Below, piece after piece: positions 1 through 5,909 of a DNA stretch of 7,028 nucleotides. The stretch is from an uncultured Bacilli bacterium (GTDB taxonomy: Bacteria > Bacillota_I > Bacilli_A > RF39 > UBA660): the NCBI GenBank assembly GCA_947628445.1, contig CANQZX010000054.1, forward strand, positions 1 to 7,028. Reading direction: 5' to 3'. Positions within the stretch are counted from its first letter, which is position 1. Each line of letters opens with the position of its first letter. The notes under the pieces are model-generated. The model had not been told where the DNA came from. It made no database searches and saw nothing but the letters and a program-made list of their open reading frames with translations. The translations under genes were made by a program, and so were the position numbers.

Positions 1-46
1 AAAGAAAATATATATAGAAATTATAGGAAAATAAAGCAAAAAAACA

Positions 47-77
47 GGTAGTTTGTATATAAACTATGCACACTACC
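47..77. promoter_or_regulatory. Nested inverted repeat upstream of the acyl ligase (possible operator or leader hairpin)
   Basis: Two inverted repeats are nested here. The inner one is TAGTTT (49-54) and AAACTA (61-66) around a 6-base GTATAT centre. The outer one is GGTAGT (47-52) and ACTACC (72-77). The arms share TAGT, so as RNA the two hairpins would be alternatives. The inner 18-base dyad has the size and AT-rich centre typical of a site for a dimeric repressor, and it contains a TATAAA (58-63) that could act as a -10 box, although no convincing -35 lies 17 bases upstream. It ends 22 bases before the ATG at 100. The symmetry is visible directly; a role as operator is inferred, and no cognate regulator is in the window. 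Confidence 0.4.
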
Positions 78-99
78 AATAGAAAATACGGAGGGTTAT

Positions 100-2094
100 A
101 TGGAAAAAGATAAATTATTAGAATATAAAAAGTTTTTATTAAGTTTATCGGAAAGTGAAAAAAGAGAACATGATTTATATTTAAGAGATTTAAGTTTAGG
201 AGTTAGAATGGGGCCACCAATTGGATTACCTTCTTTGGATAAACCTTGGCTTAAATGGTATGAAGAATCGCATATTGATTTACCTGTCCCCGAAATGAGT
301 GCTTTTGAGTATTTTAAAATGATTACTAGAGAATTTCCGGATGATGTTGTTTTAATAAATTATTATGGTAAAACTTATAAAAAAAACGACATTATTGCTG
401 AAGTCGAAAATAATATCAAGAGATTTAGAAAAATGGGATTAAAACGGGGGGATGTAGTATCATTTGTAATGTTAGATGTTCCCGAAGTGGTATTTTTATG
501 GTATGCATTGACTTCCATTGGTGTAACTGCAAACATGATAAAATTTGATGAAAGTAGTGAGAGAATTAAATATATGACAGATCTTACTAAATCAAAATAT
601 GTTTTTGCATCATCAGTGCCATTTATAATTAATAATGTAAATGGGGCATTACTAAGTAGCGATAATATTGAAAAAGTTATTGTAGTTGAATTAACAGAAT
701 CTTTGCCAAAAGTATTACAAGGAAGAATGTTATTTGATCAATTGCAAACAAGTAGTGCAATTAAGAAAAAATTACAGGATAACCCAAAAGAATCAATTAA
801 TGATAAATTAAAAGCCATAAAACAACAATTAGATGAGTTGAAGAAATCCAAAGAACAAATCAAAAACATTATGTCGAGTGATAAACGCTATGAAACATAT
901 CAAGATTGGATAACTAAAACACCAAAAGATTGTGAAATAATTTATGAAAAAAATGCTGGAGAATTAACATCGGCAATAGTATATACTGGTGGTACAACTG
1001 GGCAACCAAAAGGAGTTAAATTAACAAATAATAATTTGAATAATATGGCGCATGCAGTGCCTCAAGGAGATAGTACATTTTGTCTTGGTAAAAGTGCTTT
1101 AAATATTTTACCTCCTGCTATTGCATACTATTTTAATTCTATTCATGGAAATTTGTGTTCGGGAGTTAAAGTAAATTTGATTTCTCATTTTACGGTTGAA
1201 GAATATCCATATTTAATAAAAAAATATAAACCTAATATTTTTATGGCCGGACCTATACTTTTGGAAAATATTAGAAAAGCAGATATTATTTCTGATGCGT
1301 CTTTTATGGAAGCTGCTATTTCGGGAGGAGATAAATTATACGAAGAAGAAGAAATAGCATGGAATGAAAAATATCCTTTGGTCCATCAAGGATGGGGGAT
1401 GAGTGAAGGTACGGCTGCATCAACATATGCTAAAACTAATTGCTATAAATTAGGAAGTGTTGGAGTTCCTTTAATTAAAGTAACAGTATCAGTTTTTGAT
1501 TATCGAACAGAAAATGAATTAACTTATGGTCAAAAAGGGGAACTTTGTATATCTGGTCCAACAATAATGAAAGGATATTTTGATAATCCTACGGCAACCG
1601 AAAATGTTTTGATAAAACATAGTGATGGTACGGTATGGTTGCATACTGATGATTTAGGTGTTATGGATTCAGAAGGTCGGGTATATCATATGGGCCGTGC
1701 TAAAAGGATGTTAACGAGAAGTGGTGCTAAAGTTTGGTTAAATGATATTGAAAATTTAGCGGCCAAATGTGAATCAATTGAGAAATGCTGTTGTGTGAAA
1801 AAAAATGATACTCTTGAACGCGAAGTTCCAGTGCTACATATAGTTTTAAATAACAATGATGTTGATTTAAAAGATTTAGTATCTTATCTAGACGAATTAA
1901 TAGGACAAAATTTAAATCAAAGTTATGTACCTAAATATTATGTTTTTAGAGATGAACTTCCATATAGTGAAGTAAATAAAAAGTGTGATATAATAGTTTT
2001 AGAGAATGAGGATATTTTATCTTCAGATAGTTTTGAAAAAATATCAGATAATATTATTAAATTAAAAGAAGGTAAAATATTAATTAGAAAATAA
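100..2094 (+). CDS. ANL-superfamily (AMP-binding) acyl-CoA/acyl-ACP ligase-like protein
   Basis: This is a 664-residue, probably cytosolic member of the acyl-CoA synthetase/adenylation superfamily. The family activates a carboxylate with ATP to acyl-AMP and passes it to a thiol such as CoA or a carrier-protein arm; the substrate cannot be read from sequence. The P-loop-like signature YTGGTTGQPKG spans residues 295-305 and the A5 motif GWGMSEG spans 431-437. HTDDLG (515-520) supplies the ribose-binding Asp518, and GRAKRM (532-537) supplies Arg533 at the hinge. The A10 lysine lies in a diverged LPYSEVNKKCD, so Lys627 or Lys628 would be catalytic. The protein is longer than the usual 500-550 residues because of an N-terminal extension containing KPWLKWYEE and a Lys/Glu-rich coiled-coil-like insert at about 218-258. 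The ATG follows GGAGGG (90-95). The kinase gene starts 19 bases after its stop, so the two are probably cotranscribed. Ala codons are rarely GCC here (3 of 29 by hand count), unlike genes downstream. Family assignment is firm; substrate and acceptor are unknown. Confidence 0.9.
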   Translation: MEKDKLLEYKKFLLSLSESEKREHDLYLRDLSLGVRMGPPIGLPSLDKPWLKWYEESHIDLPVPEMSAFEYFKMITREFPDDVVLINYYGKTYKKNDIIAEVENNIKRFRKMGLKRGDVVSFVMLDVPEVVFLWYALTSIGVTANMIKFDESSERIKYMTDLTKSKYVFASSVPFIINNVNGALLSSDNIEKVIVVELTESLPKVLQGRMLFDQLQTSSAIKKKLQDNPKESINDKLKAIKQQLDELKKSKEQIKNIMSSDKRYETYQDWITKTPKDCEIIYEKNAGELTSAIVYTGGTTGQPKGVKLTNNNLNNMAHAVPQGDSTFCLGKSALNILPPAIAYYFNSIHGNLCSGVKVNLISHFTVEEYPYLIKKYKPNIFMAGPILLENIRKADIISDASFMEAAISGGDKLYEEEEIAWNEKYPLVHQGWGMSEGTAASTYAKTNCYKLGSVGVPLIKVTVSVFDYRTENELTYGQKGELCISGPTIMKGYFDNPTATENVLIKHSDGTVWLHTDDLGVMDSEGRVYHMGRAKRMLTRSGAKVWLNDIENLAAKCESIEKCCCVKKNDTLEREVPVLHIVLNNNDVDLKDLVSYLDELIGQNLNQSYVPKYYVFRDELPYSEVNKKCDIIVLENEDILSSDSFEKISDNIIKLKEGKILIRK

Positions 2095-2113
2095 TAAAAA
2101 GGGAGTTGTATAA

Positions 2114-3943
2114 ATGAATAATATTAATATGACATTGTATGGCTTAGTATTCATTATACTGTTAACATTTATATACTTTAAAAAGGAAAAAATTCACTAT
2201 GTTGAAAATGATGTTTATTCGTTATTAATTATTTCTTCTTTTCTTGGATGTATTCTAGAACTAATCAGTTTTATATGTGTCTCAAATGGTGCAACTGAGA
2301 ATGATATGTTATATATATTATCGATAAAACTATTATTTTCTAATTTTCTACTTTGGATATCTTTATTTACGCTATATTTTGTTGTTATTACTTTAAATAA
2401 AGATGATAAAACGAGTAAGAAAATAATTTTGTATTCGTTACTTAGTTTAGTGCTTTTAGCTTTATTTGTTAGCCTTTTACCAATTGATTTTAAAAAGACT
2501 ACAAATGGCTTATTGTTACCAATGGGCTTAAGCGTAAATGTTATATATTTTTTATGCAGTATTTGTATTGTTATGATAGTTTTGTTAATATTTTTCAATT
2601 TTAAAAAATTGAAAAATAAAAAATATTGGCCTTTATTTATAATATTAATATCATTTTCATTTATGATAGTAATCCAAAATATTTATCCTGATATTTTACT
2701 AGTAAATCCGACGGCAGTATTAATTACTTTTATAATGTATTTTACCATTGAAAATCCTGATATAAAAATGATTCAACAATTAAATATTGCTCGAGATCAA
2801 GCTGATAAAGCAAACCGTGCTAAAACGGAATTTTTATCCAATATGAGTCATGAAATTAGAACGCCTCTTAATGCGATTGTTGGTTTTAGTAATTTGTTAT
2901 TAGAAGATGACGAGGTACCAGAAAAATCCAAAGATGAGGTAAGAGATATCGTGATGGCTAGTGATAACTTACTGGAAATTGTCAATGGAATCTTGGATAT
3001 TTCTAAAATCGAAAGTAATAAAATTGAAATTGTTAATGAAGAATATAATTTTAAAAAAGTTACTCAAGAATTAATTACTTTGGCCAAAGGCCGAATTGGA
3101 GAAAAGCCCTTAGAGTTTAGAACCAATATTGATGAAACCATTCCCGCGGTATTATGTGGGGATAGTCAAAGAATTAAACAAATATGTGTTAATATTTTAA
3201 CTAATGCAATTAAATATACCAAAGAAGGTTGGATTGAGTTTAAAGTTTCCCATATTGAAAAAGATGGCATCTGCCGGTTAATAATTTCGGTGGAAGATAC
3301 GGGTATTGGAATTAAAGAAGCCAATATTAATAAATTATTTAATAAATTTGAACGCCTTGATATGCGTGATAATACGACAATTGAAGGAACGGGTTTAGGT
3401 TTAGCCATTACGAAAAAACTTGTTGATTTAATGGGCGGTAAAATAATCGTTCAAAGTATCTATGGGAAGGGATCTAAGTTTACGATTTCTCTAGATCAAA
3501 AAATTGTAATGAATCCTACAATTAAAGTTGAAGAAGAGATTCCAAAAAACCACGCGGAAACTATAAAAGTGGCAAATCAAAAAGTTTTAATTGTCGATGA
3601 TAATAAAATTAATTTGAAAGTTGCCGAAAGATTATTAGAAAGTTATGGTATTGAATCCGAAAGTGTGGAAAGTGGCGAAGAGTGCTTAAATAAAATTAAA
3701 GGTGGCAATAGTTATAATTTAATTTTAATGGATGATATGATGCCGAAGATGAGTGGTACTGAGGCCTTCCACGAACTAGAAAAAATCCCGGGCTTTAATA
3801 CTCCGGTTATTGCCTTAACGGCCAATGCCTTGACTGGGGAAAAAGAAAAGTATTTAGCCGCGGGCTTTAATGATTATTTAGCCAAACCAATTAATAAAGA
3901 AGAATTAAATCGAATTATTAATACTTATTTAAATCATGAATAG
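2114..3943 (+). CDS. Seven-TM hybrid sensor histidine kinase with C-terminal receiver domain
   Basis: This is a 609-residue membrane-bound sensor that should autophosphorylate on His and pass the phosphate to its own receiver. About seven hydrophobic segments fill residues 7-215 (near 7-22, 35-56, 67-93, 101-123, 133-163, 170-192 and 195-212), and no PAS or large external domain is visible. A short helix then leads to the HisKA motif SHEIRTPLNAI with His246. The ATPase domain has the N box (Asn360, Asn364), G1 box DTGIG (395-399), F box around LFNKFERLD and G2 box GTGLGL (425-430), so all catalytic motifs are intact. The receiver has acidic Asp495 and Asp496, phosphoacceptor Asp540 in LMDDMMP, Thr569 and Lys591. 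The ATG follows GGGAG (2101-2105). The stop is 19 bases before the ATG chosen for the HPt-receiver gene, its likely phosphorelay partner. The stimulus is unknown. GCC for Ala is absent up to about 3060 and common after it, hinting at a mosaic gene. Confidence 0.95.
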   Translation: MNNINMTLYGLVFIILLTFIYFKKEKIHYVENDVYSLLIISSFLGCILELISFICVSNGATENDMLYILSIKLLFSNFLLWISLFTLYFVVITLNKDDKTSKKIILYSLLSLVLLALFVSLLPIDFKKTTNGLLLPMGLSVNVIYFLCSICIVMIVLLIFFNFKKLKNKKYWPLFIILISFSFMIVIQNIYPDILLVNPTAVLITFIMYFTIENPDIKMIQQLNIARDQADKANRAKTEFLSNMSHEIRTPLNAIVGFSNLLLEDDEVPEKSKDEVRDIVMASDNLLEIVNGILDISKIESNKIEIVNEEYNFKKVTQELITLAKGRIGEKPLEFRTNIDETIPAVLCGDSQRIKQICVNILTNAIKYTKEGWIEFKVSHIEKDGICRLIISVEDTGIGIKEANINKLFNKFERLDMRDNTTIEGTGLGLAITKKLVDLMGGKIIVQSIYGKGSKFTISLDQKIVMNPTIKVEEEIPKNHAETIKVANQKVLIVDDNKINLKVAERLLESYGIESESVESGEECLNKIKGGNSYNLILMDDMMPKMSGTEAFHELEKIPGFNTPVIALTANALTGEKEKYLAAGFNDYLAKPINKEELNRIINTYLNHE

Positions 3944-3953
3944 AAAGGAATGT

Positions 3954-3957
3954 GAGG
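3954..3957 (+). promoter_or_regulatory. Ribosome binding site deciding the start of the HPt-receiver gene
   Basis: GAGG lies five bases before the ATG at 3963. An upstream in-frame ATG at 3936 overlaps the kinase stop and is preceded only by AT-rich sequence with no Shine-Dalgarno match. The 3963 start is therefore preferred. Confidence 0.7.
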
Positions 3958-3962
3958 TTAAA

Positions 3963-4742
3963 ATGAAAGATGTAAATGTATTAATTGATGCTGGAGTGGA
4001 TGTTAAAAAAAGTTTAGAGTTATTTGGGGATATGGAAACCTATAATTCAACGCTTGAGGTTTTCTTACAAGAAATTGATTCAAAACTTAAAAAAATTCAA
4101 GAATATAAGGAAATAGGTGATATGGCTAATTATGCTATTCAAGTTCATTCCTTAAAAAGTGATGCCCGTTATTTTGGCTTTTCTACTCTTGCGGATTTGG
4201 CCTATAAACATGAACTTGAAAGTAAAGCCAACAATATGTACTTTGTAACTGAAAACTATGATACTTTAATGCAAGAAGCCAAAAAGATTGTCAATTTAGT
4301 TAAAAAATATATGGGTCGGGAATACGAAGAAGAAGCTGTTAAAACGGAAGTAACAGTTAAAGATAAAGCCATTTTAGTGGTAGATGATTCCACTATCATT
4401 AGATCCTTTATTGATAAGATCTTAAAAAATGATTTTGATGTTATTATTGCAAGTGATGGTAAAGAGGCCTTAACAATATTAGATAATGCTGATGAAAGAG
4501 CCCGAATTAAAGCCATTTTACTTGATTTAAATATGCCAAATGTTAATGGTTTTGAGGTCTTAGATGTCTTGCAACAAAAAGATTTATTCCGTAAATTCCC
4601 GGTTTCAATTATCACGGGAGTGGATGATAAAGAATCTATTGCCCGGGCTTTTAAATATCCAATTGTTGATATGCTAACCAAACCATTTAATGAACGCGAT
4701 GTAAAAGCCACTTTAGAAAAAACTTTAAATAGTAATTTATAA
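3963..4742 (+). CDS. HPt-receiver two-domain phosphorelay protein
   Basis: This 259-residue soluble protein carries both a histidine phosphotransfer domain and a receiver. The N-terminal helical part (about 1-115) has the HPt motif VHSLKSDARYFGF with phosphorylatable His62; a Ser replaces the Gly common after LK. After a charged linker (about 110-128) comes a receiver at about 130-259 with acidic Asp141 and Asp142, phosphoacceptor Asp188 in LLDLNMP, Thr218 and Lys240 in TKPF. No HTH, GGDEF, HD-GYP, EAL or other output domain follows, and the protein ends with the receiver. The preceding hybrid kinase ends in a receiver, so the obvious route is kinase His246 to kinase Asp540 to this His62 to this Asp188; that order is inferred from domain logic. 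The upstream ATG at 3936 would add nine residues and lacks a ribosome binding site. No hairpin terminator follows the stop, so transcription may run on to the terminator at 4905. Confidence 0.92.
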   Translation: MKDVNVLIDAGVDVKKSLELFGDMETYNSTLEVFLQEIDSKLKKIQEYKEIGDMANYAIQVHSLKSDARYFGFSTLADLAYKHELESKANNMYFVTENYDTLMQEAKKIVNLVKKYMGREYEEEAVKTEVTVKDKAILVVDDSTIIRSFIDKILKNDFDVIIASDGKEALTILDNADERARIKAILLDLNMPNVNGFEVLDVLQQKDLFRKFPVSIITGVDDKESIARAFKYPIVDMLTKPFNERDVKATLEKTLNSNL

Positions 4743-4757
4743 AAAGATTTAAAAGTG

Positions 4758-4786
4758 TTGACATACGCTAATAAAAGTAGTAAATT
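4758..4786 (+). promoter_or_regulatory. Sigma-A-type promoter for the small ORF and acetyltransferase
   Basis: A perfect -35 TTGACA (4758-4763) is followed after 17 bases by TAAATT (4781-4786), a 4/6 match to TATAAT. Transcription would start near 4793, giving a leader of about 20 bases before the small ORF. The site begins just 16 bases after the HPt-receiver stop and separates the phosphorelay operon from the next unit. Confidence 0.7.
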
Positions 4787-4815
4787 AATTTTAAATTATT
4801 TTGAAGAGGTAGTTT

Positions 4816-4914
4816 ATGAGTAAAACACTAAATTGTCAATTCATTAATAATTGGAATTTTATGAAAGATAAAAAATTATCTTTAAATGCTTTATTCACGG
4901 TTTTAAAACGGTAA
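4816..4914 (+). CDS. 32-residue small ORF, probable leader peptide of the acetyltransferase gene
   Basis: This short reading frame has every signal of a translated gene: a TTGACA promoter upstream, AGAGG (4805-4809) six bases before the ATG, and a TAA stop. The peptide begins MSKTLNCQFINNWNFM and ends LNALFTVLKR; it is not clearly hydrophobic, has no signal peptide, and I do not recognise it. Its last three sense codons and its stop lie inside the left arm of an intrinsic terminator, and the acetyltransferase start is only 45 bases after its stop. This is the arrangement of leader peptides that control a downstream gene by ribosome-mediated attenuation, as known for several resistance genes of Gram-positive bacteria. 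The regulatory role is inferred. An independent microprotein, or a remnant of a lost gene's 5' end, are the alternatives. Confidence 0.6.
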   Translation: MSKTLNCQFINNWNFMKDKKLSLNALFTVLKR

Positions 4915-4940
4915 ACTTAAATTTAAGTTGCCGTTTTTTT
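4905..4940 (+). terminator. Intrinsic terminator/attenuator between small ORF and acetyltransferase gene
   Basis: The left arm AAAACGG (4905-4911) plus AACTTAAA pairs with TTTAAGTT plus CCGTTTT, with only a small TA/G irregularity between the two helix blocks, followed by a run of seven T (4934-4940). The inner block is a perfect palindrome closing on a few A/T bases. It overlaps the stop of the small ORF and ends six bases before the AGGAGG of the next gene. It would therefore stop most transcripts from the 4758 promoter unless ribosomes on the small ORF disrupt the left arm. Confidence 0.85.
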
Positions 4941-4946
4941 GTATTT

Positions 4947-4952
4947 AGGAGG
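4947..4952 (+). promoter_or_regulatory. Ribosome binding site deciding the acetyltransferase start
   Basis: A perfect AGGAGG lies seven bases before the ATG at 4960. A longer in-frame reading from the TTG at 4939 would begin inside the terminator T-run and would translate through this site, so it is not used. Confidence 0.9.
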
Positions 4953-4959
4953 TTGGAAA

Positions 4960-5472
4960 ATGAAATTAATCTTACCCAATTATAAATATCGAAAACAATA
5001 CGAAGAATTAATTAGTAGTGCTTTAAAAAATAAAGATATTTCAGAAATGGGAAATGCCTACCGCGAAAATGAAAGTTTTCACCATTTATTAAAAAGATTA
5101 AAAGATCGAAGAGAAGGAAAAAATATTTCTAATAGGGATGTTCCGGCAACAGTATATTTTATAGTAGAACAGGATAAATTAGTTGGAACTATCGATTTAA
5201 GACATACTTTAAATGAAGATTATTATTCGCGTTTAGGACATATTGCCTATTATATTAAAGCAGAAGAGCGCAATAAGGGATATGCTACAAAGGCTTTAAG
5301 TTTAGCATTAAAAAAATATCAAAAACATAAAGTTCACAATATTCTCATTACTTGTTTAAAAGATAATGTCGCATCTCGCAAAGTAATTGAAAATAATGGT
5401 GGCGTATTAGAAAAAGAATTTAATGATAAAATAACTGGAAAATTAATTCAAAGGTTTTGGATAAAAATTTAA
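4960..5472 (+). CDS. GNAT-family N-acetyltransferase (COG3981-like)
   Basis: This is a 170-residue cytosolic acyltransferase of the GNAT fold, which moves an acetyl group from acetyl-CoA to an amine. The acetyl-CoA pyrophosphate-binding motif A is ERNKGYATKAL, with RNKGYA at residues 104-109. Strand and loop segments VGTIDLRHTLNEDY and the C-terminal SRKVIENNGGVLE match the pattern I know for the COG3981 'predicted acetyltransferase' group, a short family of unknown substrate common in Firmicutes. The length is normal and no domain is missing. The gene follows its own promoter, a small ORF and an attenuator-like terminator, so expression may be induced by something that stalls ribosomes; that would suit a detoxifying or drug-modifying enzyme, but nothing in the protein shows such a substrate. 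There is no clear terminator after the stop. Confidence 0.9.
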   Translation: MKLILPNYKYRKQYEELISSALKNKDISEMGNAYRENESFHHLLKRLKDRREGKNISNRDVPATVYFIVEQDKLVGTIDLRHTLNEDYYSRLGHIAYYIKAEERNKGYATKALSLALKKYQKHKVHNILITCLKDNVASRKVIENNGGVLEKEFNDKITGKLIQRFWIKI

Positions 5473-5549
5473 AGAAACTGGAGTTAGGTTAATTATTTAA
5501 AATCTTGTAGAAAAAATATGAGTCTTTTTATATTTAGGAGGAGAATTTA

Positions 5550-5827
5550 ATGGGAATAAATGAATTATTAGAATTAGTCAAAAAGTATAATACAGAAGAT
5601 ATAGAAATAATTAAAAAAGCTTATGCTTATGCGGCGGAATTACACGAAGGACAGTATTGACAAAGTGGCGAACCATATATTATTCACCCTTTAAATGTTG
5701 CCTATATTCTTGCCGAAATGCATGCACATTAACTGATGAATTATCTTTTGGACCGCATAATGAATGGTTGAATTATACCAAAACTAGTCACGCGCGCAGA
5801 AAAATAAAAGAATTTAATCGTAAGTAA
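5550..5827 (+). pseudogene. Degraded RelA/SpoT (p)ppGpp synthetase/hydrolase relic
   Basis: From an ATG with a strong AGGAGGAG site (5536-5543), the frame encodes a RelA/SpoT N-terminus: AYAYAAELHEGQY, then an in-frame TGA (5658-5660), then QSGEPYIIHPLNVAYILAEM and a TAA at 5730. The TGA sits where the family usually has Arg or Lys, so a CGA to TGA change is a simple explanation. From about 5732, in another frame, the sequence reads DELSFGPHNEWLNYT and KTSHARRKIKEF to a TAA at 5825. That resembles the segment just after the TGS domain (typically GPSRDWLK.VKTS). The HD metal-binding pair, the synthetase domain, most of the TGS domain and the regulatory C-terminus are missing. By comparison with family members of about 730 residues, roughly 400 codons are lost internally. 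It cannot make or degrade (p)ppGpp, and a functional copy probably exists elsewhere. I saw no convincing promoter of its own. Confidence 0.88.
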
Positions 5828-5864
5828 ATACCATTTCCGAAAATTAATATAAGTGATTTTTAAG

Positions 5865-5892
5865 TTTCAAAATTATAAAATCATAGTATAAT
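5865..5892 (+). promoter_or_regulatory. Promoter of the membrane-anchored protein gene
   Basis: A perfect -10 TATAAT lies at 5887-5892, 17 bases before the ATG at 5910. The -35 is weak: TTTCAA (5865-5870) at 16 bases or GTTTCA (5864-5869) at 17 bases, each a 3/6 match. The start of transcription near 5899 would leave a very short 5' leader that begins at or within the Shine-Dalgarno sequence, so the exact start matters for translation. Confidence 0.5.
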
Positions 5893-5909
5893 GTAAGGGG
5901 TGAGGAAAT

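Noticed and set aside
2215..2598. Minus-strand reading frame of 127 codons
   Set aside because: It lies wholly opposite the membrane-sensor part of the kinase, has no recognisable domain, and its length follows from the AT-rich codon pattern of the true gene.
3166..3408. Minus-strand reading frame of 80 codons
   Set aside because: Antisense shadow of the conserved kinase ATPase domain, with no domain features of its own.
3936..3962. Earlier ATG start overlapping the kinase stop, for the HPt-receiver gene
   Set aside because: There is no ribosome binding site before it, whereas GAGG stands five bases before the ATG at 3963.
4256..4711. Minus-strand reading frame of 151 codons
   Set aside because: Antisense to the receiver domain of the HPt-receiver protein, whose catalytic motifs prove the plus strand is the coding one.
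4939..4959. TTG start giving seven extra residues on the acetyltransferase
   Set aside because: It would start in the terminator T-run and translate the AGGAGG that serves the ATG at 4960.
5505..5534. Promoter-like TTGTAG and TATATT with 18-base spacing before the RelA/SpoT relic
   Set aside because: Transcription would begin at the end of the Shine-Dalgarno sequence, and both boxes are weak matches in AT-rich DNA.
5518..5550. Ten-codon ORF whose stop overlaps the relic's ATG, resembling a coupled leader peptide
   Set aside because: It has no ribosome binding site of its own and consists mainly of the T-rich stretch and the next gene's AGGAGGAG.
5658..5660. TGA read as Trp (alternative genetic code) or recoded in the RelA/SpoT segment
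   Set aside because: All intact genes use TGG for Trp and none contains an internal TGA; the same segment also has a large deletion and a frame change, so decay explains it better.
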